In this document: positions 56,251 to 64,000 of the stretch, piece by piece
Position numbering within the stretch: position 1 is the stretch's first letter
How the letters are laid out: each line of letters opens with the position of its first letter
Assembly (NCBI GenBank): GCA_009859145.1
Contig: VRVR01000007.1
Location: 1-64,000, forward strand
From: Andalucia godoyi
Taxonomy: Eukaryota > Discoba > Jakobea > Jakobida > Andaluciidae
Direction: 5' to 3'
DNA: 64,000 bases
Notes under the pieces: generated by a model
What the model saw: the letters and a program-made list of their open reading frames with translations, nothing else
What the model was told of the DNA's origin: nothing
Database searches by the model: none
Position numbers and translations under genes: made by a program

Positions 56251-57243
56251 TTAAACATCATCAAATGAAATCAACGACGGTTCATCGTTCATGGCTAGCA
56301 CGGCGCGCTGCCTCCAAGCTCCAATTTGACGCTCGTGCTCCACATCCGACTCGTCGTTTGCAGCAACTTGGTCGTCCACGCAGCGCAAAGCCTTTTCCAT
56401 AATGACCGTGAGTCTTTCCAGGCTCTCCTTCTTGGACTTCATGAACAAATCCATTTCTTCTGCATGCTGAGTCCCGTCACACGGTGGGAAAAGCCCAAGG
56501 TGATGAGATTCCGGTTTACCAAGATTGGCAACAAGCGTCGGAACCGGAGCGCCATGCTGATCAATGAACCGAAAATCATAATTTCTGGCGCTGAACACAT
56601 CGTTTTCGGACACCGACGCAACCAATACAACTTGCGGCACTTCGCACATGACCGCCAGTTCTTTGCTGATTAGAATGTCCTGCAGCGAGCAGTCATACGC
56701 AGCATCACCGTAATGAACATGGACATAGCCCACAATCTGCCAAGCGCACATGAGTAATTCAAGTTGGCAGCCATCGGACAAAACCATACAAACAAAGCTA
56801 TACAAAAGAGGAAGAATGGGAGAAAAACATACATTTCCGACGGAAGAGACGGACAATGCAGCCTCCTCGAGAAGCTGACGATCCACTTCAAAAGACTGGC
56901 CAATGATGCAGCTTCCATGGGGCCCAAGGACCATGAATCCAGACACGAGAAGCTCCTGCGTCGACGATCGAATCGACTCTGGAACATCATCCTTGTACGA
57001 AACGTTCTCCACGGATTCCCACCTCCCAATTACAAATCCCTCCTAGAACAGCAGCAACATCGACATTGCCGCATATGCAGCGAAGAAGAAGAACATCAGC
57101 AACAGAGATGATACAAACCGATTGGAGACTGGAAGAGCTGCAGCACGAATCGATACACATACCACTTCACATTTCCATTTTTCAGCTTCCAAGAACAGTG
57201 TTCCTAGATGAACACCGCTGAGACGCACCGTCGTTGAAGCCAT
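56251..57243 (-). CDS. Abraxas-like (FAM175) MPN-minus protein, three exons
   Basis: Exons are 57243-57163, 57042-56833 and 56736-56251. Intron 1 (57162-57043) is GTATGT...TTCTAG; intron 2 (56832-56737) is GTATGT...TTGGCAG, stop-free and 96 nt long, so unspliced reading adds 32 spurious residues. The protein is 258 aa. The MPN region has VRLSGVHLGTLF and EGFVIGRWE, then IVGYVHVHYGDAAYDCSLQD at the position of Abraxas GWYKFR, and TLVANLG, matching the VVANLG of Abraxas, then a C-terminal helical region. No JAMM zinc motif (HxH with D) in the usual spacing, so it should be a pseudo-isopeptidase scaffold for a BRCC36-type K63 deubiquitinase (BRISC/BRCA1-A-like). Confidence 0.7.
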
Positions 57244-57558
57244 CCCGCCATCCACTTTCGGTACCCGTTCTTTAATGCTGGCTGATTGAACTCGATCATC
57301 GCCATGCATGCGGGCATCGCAATCGCCAGTCTGTGCAGTGAATTCGGAAAAGGGAATCTTTCTGCTGTGCATTGGAGTCCATAGCAGACTTGAGACTTGA
57401 GCCTTGCATTTTTCCTTTTTCCATCGTCCTTTTGGCAAGGCGCACCCATTAGCCTCATTTCTGCGATTTTCCACGTTTCGTTCACAGTTTAATATGTATT
57501 GATTATTTACGGATTGTCATTTTCATTTTCCTTGGATCTGGATTGCTCCCCATTGAGA
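57244..57558. promoter_or_regulatory. Divergent promoter region, Abraxas-like / TAF4
   Basis: 315 bp between divergent ATGs. No distinct element is identified. Confidence 0.4.
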
Positions 57559-58867
57559 ATGGCGGATGATAATTTTTACAATACGTTTATGAGCGAGCTG
57601 GGAAAGAAGGAACAGAATCCTTCCCAGCCTGCTCCAGCACCAGCACCAGCACCTGCATCATCTTCATCATCTTCATCATCTTCATCATCATCTTCTTCTT
57701 CTGCGTCTTCTTCGTCGTCGTCTTACCCGTCGTCGGCATCCTCTGGTCGGCCGCAAGCTCCTTCTGCGACGGGTGCACATCCGGTTCGGGCGTCGTCTGG
57801 AATGTCGGCACCCTCTGCGGGAAGCCAGCAGCCGCACGCCCAGCCGCAGCCGATTGATATCGTTCTGCAAGCGCTTCGAGCGAGAAATCAGCAGCCATCC
57901 GACACAGATTACATTCATGCGCTTTCTCCGTTTCTGTTTCCTGAAGAGTTGGAGAGGCTGAAAGCTATATTTAAGCAGATTGCGGTGCCGCAATTCAAAG
58001 AAGCTGGAATGGCTCATTTCCAGGAACTCGTACGAACGGCCAGAAAGCGGCCTTTGACGCCTGTCGCCGCTGCTCATGTCGAGGTGTACAAGAAGATACT
58101 TGCCTCTGCTGCATCACAAAATGCATCTAATCAACAAAGACAAGCACCTCAGCAAGCGCAGCTACAGCAACAGTCGCAACAACAACAACAGCAGCAGCAG
58201 CAGCCTTCGATTCCTCTGCAGCAGGCTCCAGGTTTGAGTACAACTGCCGCACGTCCTCCGAATCACCCTGTTCCTGCTGGCCAACCTCCAAGGTCTGGGC
58301 AGGCGCCGCCATTACCTGCAGCGCAGCCTCCGCAAACAGCCCCCTATCCCGGCGGACTTGCACCAGCGGTAACCGTTCAGCCGGTTGCTGTGGCGACATA
58401 CGGCAGACGGCTGGCTACTGTGATAGAAGAACGAAGAGACCAGGAGCGAGAAAACGAGACTCGTATTGGAAACTGGGCAGTATCGCTTTCTGCAAAAGCA
58501 CCCGAAGAACAGAAGAAGACGCTGTATCACGTGGCGACCGAATTCAGAAAGATGGCACAGCAGTTCGACGCCATCAATGCAAAGTTTTCACCGGAACAAA
58601 AAAAGATGTTGGAGGAATTCGAAAAGGGGACCTGTGATCGCGCTGTATTTGAGCGGAGCAATCCAGAGCTTGTCGAGATGTACATCGAATCAAAGAAGAT
58701 CGGTTACAAGAAACGGGACATTCAGATGATGTTCGACCGTTTCCGAGTTGTTACAGGAACGGACCCCAACCAACTCGTCAAGGATGTATACCAGGAGATG
58801 AAGAAACAGCAATTGCAACAATCTGGTCAGCAGCAACCAGGACCGCAACAGCAGCAGCAGCAGCAGC

Positions 58868-58902
<35 letters not shown>

Positions 58903-60330
58903 CCGAGGCCTCCAGTTCAACAGCAAACGGCGCAATATCAGCAACAACAAGCACAGTTCCTCGCCCAGCAACAACAGCAGCAAGCGCAACAACAACAAGC
59001 GCAACAGCAACAAGCGCAACAGCAACAAGCGCAACAACAACAAGCGCAACAGCAACAACCGCAACAACAACCGCAACAGCAAGCCCAATTTCAGCAGCAG
59101 AATTCGCACACGAGCAAGCAACAGCAACAATCACAACCGCCACCAACGTTCAAGCAGCCATTGTCAAATCATCCTCCTGGCCTTCAGCGCCCAGCATTGC
59201 CGGAGCAAAAGATTGACGAGGATCTTAGAAAGTTTACTCCTTCTGCCAAACCGCCGCAAGGGAATTACTTCATTCATCCGGAGACAATGAAGCAATGGGT
59301 TGAGAGGTTTTGTTTGCATGCCGCGAATCGAGGCCAAGCCAAGAACTTGACGGTAGATGTTGCAGCAGCAGACTGTCTTGTGGCTGCTCTGAAGGAGCGA
59401 TTGACAGAAGTGCTTTCACAGGCGGTGATCGCCAGTTCTCACCAGAGAGTCCCAAGAACAAACTACCTAGTGAACCAGCCTCGAGAAGAATTGCAAGCGG
59501 CTGAGGATCGGGAAGAGGCGCAATTGAAAGATGAGCTCTTTGCAGTTTCGGCCCCTGTCAAGGAAGAGGCAACGCCGTCGCAGGAGGAAGAGCCGTCTCG
59601 CAAGCGAGAGCGCGAAGACGAGGACGTGGAGGAAGATCGGGATTCCAAGAAGCGCAAAACCCAAACCAGTGCTGCTGGTGCCGCCGCCGCTGCTGCGACT
59701 GGTACTGCGCCGGCGCCAGTACCGGCGGCGACAGCTTCCAAGGACGATTCGTCAAAGAAGAACCGGTTGTCTGTACTGCACTCCTTCTTGAACCAGCAAA
59801 AGTCTTCCGCGGTCGTCAAAGACAAGCCGAAGCCTCTCAGTGCGACCACAAACGCAACGGCGACTGCTGGCACAACGGCGACTGCTGGCACAACGGCGAC
59901 TACCACAGCGGCAGCAGTCCCCACGAGCTCTTCAGGTACTCCGGTTGGAGAGGATACCAAGTCGGCCATTCCTGCTGCAACGTCTGCGGGTGTTGCGTCT
60001 CCGAGTCCTTCTACCTCGGTTGCCGGTGCTCCTGCGTCTCCTGCGCAGCCGCAACTTCCCCGTAATAGCAGTTCTGACGACCAAGTTAGCCAAGCCCAAG
60101 CGGCACCAACTGCTCAAGTCCCCGTACAGGCGGTCCGAGTGCATGTGAAAATGAGACATCTTTTATTTGTGTGTGAAAAGGATGCCACAATGCGGAAGCT
60201 CCCTTGGTTTCAACAGAAGAGATCCATGACGGCTGACGAGTCTGCAACCCTTCGCTGGAAGCTCCACCGTCAAAGCCCCGCTCACAGCGGAACGCCCATC
60301 CAACAAGGAACTGTCATCCGAAAGCCGTAA
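57559..60330 (+). CDS. TAF4: TAF4-like TFIID subunit
   Basis: 923 aa from ATG 57559. An N-terminal Ser-rich stretch is followed by a helical region (about 95-180: IDIVLQALRARNQQ, FPEELERLKAIFKQI) that may be an RST-like domain, then polyGln runs (CAG/CAA, about residues 425-520). The C-terminal third has the TAF4 histone-fold segment (about 576-630: MKQWVERFCLHAANRGQAKN, VDVAAADCLVAALKERLTEV), a basic NLS-like stretch (SRKRERED, DSKKRKTQ) and a conserved end (HVKMRHLLFVCEKDATMRK). TAF4 pairs with TAF12 in TFIID and contacts activators. The histone-fold part carries the assignment. Confidence 0.75.
58846..58902 (+). repeat. CAG/CAA (polyGln) tract in TAF4
   Basis: 19 consecutive glutamine codons, mixed CAG then CAA; more Gln-Ala repeats follow to about 59090. 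Confidence 0.9.
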
Positions 60331-60506
60331 ATGAAACAGAAGCAACGACACCTACACCTACAATTGTTACTGCAAACGGAACGTGAAGCATGCGCAATGT
60401 ACAATGCACCACCCACGGTGCTCCCCGGTCAACTCCATTGAATGAAATTCACCCCACATGCTGCACGAGCCGCTCGTTTCTCGAGCTTGTGATCTCTTCA
60501 TCTGCA

Positions 60507-61109
60507 TCACGGCTTTGCTACTTTTCGCGGTTCGCGCTGCCCCGTAAGAGGATCGTACACCTCCCTCCAAGAGAGCGGCAACAGCCTTCCGTCTTGCGCC
60601 ATCACGACACCCAAATCGTTTCGCGCAGTTCCCAAAAAGAAGGATCGGGCCGTTCCCAGTGACAGAACCGTGGCACGAACCACATCCCCAGGACGAAATG
60701 ACTCGTACATCTGCACAGTATCAATCTGTGTAGCACGAACATCGGACACGCGAATGATTCCTTCGTACGGTTCTGCAAGAGGCTCGTTTTCCACTGCCAG
60801 AATCTCGCAATGTGCAGATCTATTGTGAATTCGGTCAATCCGAGCAAGCACGGTGTTTCCAACTCGCGGAAGTACAGGAATTGCATTCAGGGGATTCTTC
60901 ACTGTAACCACAGCATTCACAGCATTCACAGCATTCACAAGCGACGAAGACAACGTGGCAGCGCTTGAAACAATGACTTGCACAGCCCCGCTCACAGACG
61001 CATAGATCTTATCATCCCGAACATACGCGCCGGGTCCACAAATATACCCCGATTGCGACGCAGAGATCACCTCGCCAGGTGTCACCCATGTCCCTTGAAC
61101 CACTGACAT
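60507..61109 (-). CDS. CSL4: Exosome cap subunit CSL4 (EXOSC1)
   Basis: 200 aa from ATG 61109. The frame continues upstream through an AT microsatellite leader, which is excluded. MSVVQGTWVTPGEVI matches the CSL4 N-terminal domain start, then YICGPGAYVRDDKIYASVSG, an S1 domain around VLARIDRIHNRSAHCEILAV, and the best-conserved block GIIRVSDVRATQIDTVQMYE, with SFRPGDVV and GVVMAQDGRLLPLSWREV. The C-terminus ends soon after (REPRKVAKP). CSL4 is part of the RNA exosome cap in nucleus and cytoplasm and acts in rRNA processing and RNA decay. A telo-box-like element beside a short dyad lies about 210 bp upstream. Confidence 0.9.
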   Translation of the reverse strand: MSVVQGTWVTPGEVISASQSGYICGPGAYVRDDKIYASVSGAVQVIVSSAATLSSSLVNAVNAVNAVVTVKNPLNAIPVLPRVGNTVLARIDRIHNRSAHCEILAVENEPLAEPYEGIIRVSDVRATQIDTVQMYESFRPGDVVRATVLSLGTARSFFLGTARNDLGVVMAQDGRLLPLSWREVYDPLTGQREPRKVAKP

Positions 61110-61153
61110 CTGTTTTCCCTTGACCGTAATAAGAAAAGGAAAGCGGAATCGAT

Positions 61154-61156
<3 letters not shown>

Positions 61157-61192
<36 letters not shown>
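61157..61192. repeat. (AT)18 microsatellite
   Basis: A perfect AT run about 50 bp upstream of the CSL4 ATG, in its leader or promoter. Confidence 0.95.
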
Positions 61193-61196
<4 letters not shown>

Positions 61197-61299
61197 GTGT
61201 GTATGTGTGTGTAATAGAAACCAGCAAGCAATGAAACCGCGAGATCGACGATGCATCACGCGCGGTCTTTGCAAAGGAGGGAAGCATCAAGTGGAAAAG

Positions 61300-61327
61300 A
61301 AGGGGAGATAATCCCCTTTTAGGGTTT
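61300..61327 (-). promoter_or_regulatory. Telo-box-like element with adjacent dyad upstream of CSL4
   Basis: The plus strand reads AAGGGGA, GATAA, TCCCCTT (7-bp perfect arms, 61300-61318), then TTAGGGTTT at 61319-61327. On the CSL4 strand the box is AAACCCTAA. Confidence 0.4.
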
Positions 61328-62357
61328 TTTTTTTCGCAATTGTTTTTGTGCCTTCTATTTGTATATCCCAGTGCTTTGCTATTATTAAAGAATACATTTT
61401 ATACCCGACGATTCTCCCAATAATAATATGGAAGCAAAGGATAGCGCCTAATCACACGACAGGACAACACAAACCCTCTCTCTCTCTCTGTCTCTTTGAT
61501 GCGATTCTACAGATCCTCTCACTCAGTCTCGAGTGCTTTCTTTTCCCCGTCATTGTCCTTCTTTCCCCTGTCTCTGTCTCTGTCTCTGTCTCCTCTCTCT
61601 CTCTCTCTGACTTTCTTCCCGTCTTTCCCTTCCTCCATCAACTCTAACTCTCACTCTAACTCTCTGATTGCTTTGCTTTTTCTTGCTATTTTCTTTTTTG
61701 CTATTTGTTTTCTTTTTCTTCTTCTTCTTCTTCTTCTTCTTCTTCTTCTTTTTTCTGTTTTGTTTTTTCCCCCTTTTTCACTCTCTCCAAACGACGAACG
61801 GTGCCATTCAACAGCAGTGGGAGATACCAATCAACAAAGAAGAAGGGGAAAGGAAAGAAAAGAAGACGACTAACCAAAAAGCAAGAATCGGGTTTTGTCA
61901 TTATTATTGCCATTTTATTTAATCATTTCTACGATTATTACTGCTGTTCGGGCTATTGGTATTGGTATTAGTATTAGTATTCAGGAAGAGAAGTAATAGT
62001 TGTAGGATCCGTATTAGACGAAGAAAGGTTTTTTCCGTCTTCCTCCGTTCTTTTATTGCGATAGTGTTTATTATCTGTTTTAAGGAGGGATTTTCGCTTT
62101 GGTGTTTTCCATTTTGGAAGGAGGAAAATTGCATCATTTATATTTTCTCCTCCCGCTTCTTCTGGTAACGTATCTGCGTCTTTCTTTTTGTTCCTGTTTT
62201 GGAGTTTTATCTGTCCCTTTCCCGCCCTCCCTTCTCCTCTTTCGCAAACACACACATACACACATACACGCTCTCGTTCTGTCTCTAGTGAATAAGCAAA
62301 GCAATAGGGATATCGCGCAGTGCTGCTCCAAGTGTTTGGTAGAGAGAAGTCGGGAAA
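61328..62357. other. Intergenic/leader region upstream of WNK kinase
   Basis: About 1 kb dominated by pyrimidine tracts: TCTC runs (61476-61495, 61566-61608) and a CTT run (61717-61752). No open frame here has coding character; it is probably promoter plus a long 5' leader of the WNK gene. Confidence 0.45.
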
Positions 62358-64000
62358 ATGTCGGACGGAGAAGAGGTTGCGTATTCACCGAATAATCGAT
62401 TTTCAAGACGAGATCTGATTGGGCAAGGCGCATTCAAGACGGTATATGCAGCGTTTGATCATCACGAAGGTATCGAGGTTGCATGGAACGAAGTCCGCTT
62501 GTTGGATGACGCTTCATCGAGAGCCAAAGTGCTTGCAGAGATCCAGTTGCTGCAAAACTTGCACCATTCTAGCATCATCAACATGATTGAATCATGGGAG
62601 CAGCCGCTGGTGGACGAGGAATCCAATGCGTCTCTGCATTCAAAAATGAGGAAACAAACAAGAATCGTTTTCATTACAGAGCTTATGACTTCTGGAACGC
62701 TTCGTGCGTACATCGAGCGTGCACGGAAGCTGAAAGTGCGCACCATTCGGAGGTGGTGCAAGCAAATTTTGTCTGGGCTGGACTATCTGCACTCTCAGAA
62801 AATCATTCATCGGGATCTGAAGTGCGACAACATATTCATCAATGGATCGCGTGGTGAGCTGAAGATCGGAGATCTCGGGTTATCAATCGCAATGTCGGGT
62901 ACTTGTGCAGTCTCCTGCATCGGTACTCCGGAGTTCATGGCTCCAGAGTTGTACGAAGGCAATTACACCGAAAAGGTGGATATTTATGCGTTCGGAATGT
63001 GTTTGCTGGAAATGGTCACTGGGAAATACCCGTACAACGAGTGCTCTCACCCAGCGCAAATTTTCAAGAAGGTCACTTCTGGTGAAGAACCTTTGTCCTT
63101 GCAAAGCATCCCCGTCGATGAACTCCGAGAGTTCATTCGGATGTGTGTAGCGCGTGATCCGCAAAGAAGGCCGTCGGCGGCAGAGCTCCTGCAATCCAAG
63201 TTTCTTGAGGATCGAGAAGACGACGAGGAGTTTATCGAACTGGATGAGGAAGACAAGAAAGTCAAGCCTCAAAGTCGTGGGCCCATTGTGGACACTGTTG
63301 GGGAAATTGATCCATCAGGGTCTGTTACCCTCGCGCTCATGCTTGTCCTCAAGGGGAAAATGCAGTCTATTGAATTTCCATTCAATCTGCGCTTGGATCG
63401 GTCGTCCGAAGTAGCTCACGAAATGGTTCGCGCCCTCGAGCTGGACCAGCGAGAAGTCGTCGAAATCGGCAAGGCGATACAGCGTCGTGTGGACGAACTG
63501 ATCCCCAAGTTGATGGAGATTGATCGCAAGACGCAGGAGGCAACCGCCGCCGCTGTTGCTGCCGAGAAGCTGGAGGCGGGCGAGGAAACCTTCACAAATC
63601 ATGAAGCATCGAGCGAGGTGAATACCGATCGCGGTTCGTCTGCGACGGGTGCAGCAGACGACGCAGAGGATGCCCACACTGTGCACTCCGAAAACGAAGG
63701 TGCCCCAACGTCGCCTGTGCAAAATCATCACGTCGTATTTCATGATCAAGAGCCCCGCTCTGTCAGTTCTCCGCCAATGCAGCCAGCTCCTGCAACCCCC
63801 GAGGAGAAGCACCATGCTGAGAAAAAGTTAATGTCCATTTCCACGTCCACGTCCGAGCTTCTTCCGCGAACACCCAGGATGGATTTGATTCCGATGCTTG
63901 AGCGCCGCCCCATTCACGAAAAGGCTCTTTCTGAAAGCGAAGTCCCTTCGAATCTAGGCAAGGGCACAAACCATGACGACTCATTTGACTTGGAAGATGC
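62358..64000 (+). CDS. WNK: WNK-type serine/threonine kinase (C-terminus beyond window)
   Basis: ATG at 62358 follows GGGAAA; the frame is open to the window edge (547 codons plus 2 nt). The kinase domain (about 12-280) shows the WNK hallmark: the catalytic lysine is in the glycine-rich loop (GQGAFKTVYAAFD) and the usual beta-3 lysine is replaced (EVAWNEVRLLDD). The HRDLKCDNIF loop, DLGLS (in place of DFG) and GTPEFMAPELYEGNYTEKVD are intact. A second conserved region at about 310-390 (LVLKGKMQSIEFPFNLRLD, HEMVRALELDQRE) resembles the OSR1/PF2-like fold of WNKs. WNKs sense chloride and osmotic state and act on ion transport in animals. The C-terminal end is missing because the window stops. 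Confidence 0.9.
   Translation, partial: MSDGEEVAYSPNNRFSRRDLIGQGAFKTVYAAFDHHEGIEVAWNEVRLLDDASSRAKVLAEIQLLQNLHHSSIINMIESWEQPLVDEESNASLHSKMRKQTRIVFITELMTSGTLRAYIERARKLKVRTIRRWCKQILSGLDYLHSQKIIHRDLKCDNIFINGSRGELKIGDLGLSIAMSGTCAVSCIGTPEFMAPELYEGNYTEKVDIYAFGMCLLEMVTGKYPYNECSHPAQIFKKVTSGEEPLSLQSIPVDELREFIRMCVARDPQRRPSAAELLQSKFLEDREDDEEFIELDEEDKKVKPQSRGPIVDTVGEIDPSGSVTLALMLVLKGKMQSIEFPFNLRLDRSSEVAHEMVRALELDQREVVEIGKAIQRRVDELIPKLMEIDRKTQEATAAAVAAEKLEAGEETFTNHEASSEVNTDRGSSATGAADDAEDAHTVHSENEGAPTSPVQNHHVVFHDQEPRSVSSPPMQPAPATPEEKHHAEKKLMSISTSTSELLPRTPRMDLIPMLERRPIHEKALSESEVPSNLGKGTNHDDSFDLED

Noticed and set aside
61110-61274. N-terminal extension of CSL4 with Ile-Tyr repeats
   Set aside because: It translates the (AT)18 microsatellite in the leader; the family N-terminus begins at ATG 61109.
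1-64000. tRNA genes, transposons, CRISPR arrays, bacterial operons
   Set aside because: I scanned for T-arm and D-arm motifs, inverted-terminal-repeat transposases, reverse transcriptases and spacer arrays and found none.

Overview
This 64 kb window is nuclear DNA of a gene-dense, intron-poor unicellular eukaryote. About 31 protein genes and one 5S rRNA gene are packed at roughly 2 kb per gene on both strands. Most genes are single exons, including a 5.8 kb DOCK gene. Six genes carry nine short introns (about 60-214 nt). Their 5' splice sites are GTATGT, or close variants such as GTAAGT and GTACGT, and their 3' sites are CAG or TAG. The gene set includes ciliary and centriolar proteins (LRRC23-like, androglobin-like, CEP44, kinesin-8), so the cell probably builds a flagellum. 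DOCK, WNK, PAN3, WDR24, Abraxas-like and TAF4 proteins point to a free-living protist with a rich ancestral gene set. A jakobid-like or similar flagellate is my guess; the species cannot be fixed from sequence alone. I saw no mobile element, CRISPR array, tRNA or bacterial operon.

Layout. 1-1134: end of a possible Cys-rich protein, then no clear gene. 1135-9348: amino-acid permease with a UspA-like tail, ER DnaJ (ERdj3 type), SDA1, BRE1 RING ligase. 9991-17837: NAP1 histone chaperone, PAN3 (spliced), CWC22 splicing factor, LRRC23-like radial-spoke protein. 17953-24658: androglobin-like protein, a small unknown gene, CEP44, another small unknown gene, ribosomal protein uS11 (RPS14). 25245-35126: DOCK exchange factor, folylpolyglutamate synthase (probably spliced), Nudix hydrolase, LicD-like membrane protein. 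35540-45043: two small unknown genes, WDR24 (spliced), Timeless, SYS1-like Golgi protein, site-2 protease. 45103-54388: METTL18 (spliced), 5S rRNA, cyclic-nucleotide phosphodiesterase, RNF170-like ligase, kinesin-8. 55083-64000: a three-intron gene of unknown function, an Abraxas-like MPN protein (two introns), TAF4, exosome CSL4, and a WNK kinase cut off by the window end.

Themes. Many products serve RNA and ribosome metabolism: SDA1, uS11, CSL4, PAN3, CWC22, 5S rRNA, and METTL18 (whose known target is ribosomal protein uL3). Others serve chromatin and transcription (BRE1, NAP1, TAF4), axoneme or centriole (LRRC23, androglobin-like, CEP44, kinesin-8), or signalling and trafficking (DOCK, WNK, PDE, WDR24/GATOR2, SYS1, S2P). 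Neighbouring genes are mostly unrelated and are not operons. The least familiar observations are: a phosphodiesterase whose N-terminal region looks like an XRCC4-superfamily head plus coiled coil; an AAACCCTA (telo-box-like) element beside a short inverted repeat upstream of uS11 and CSL4 (and the box upstream of NAP1); and two stop-free introns whose length is a multiple of three, which disguise themselves as coding sequence.
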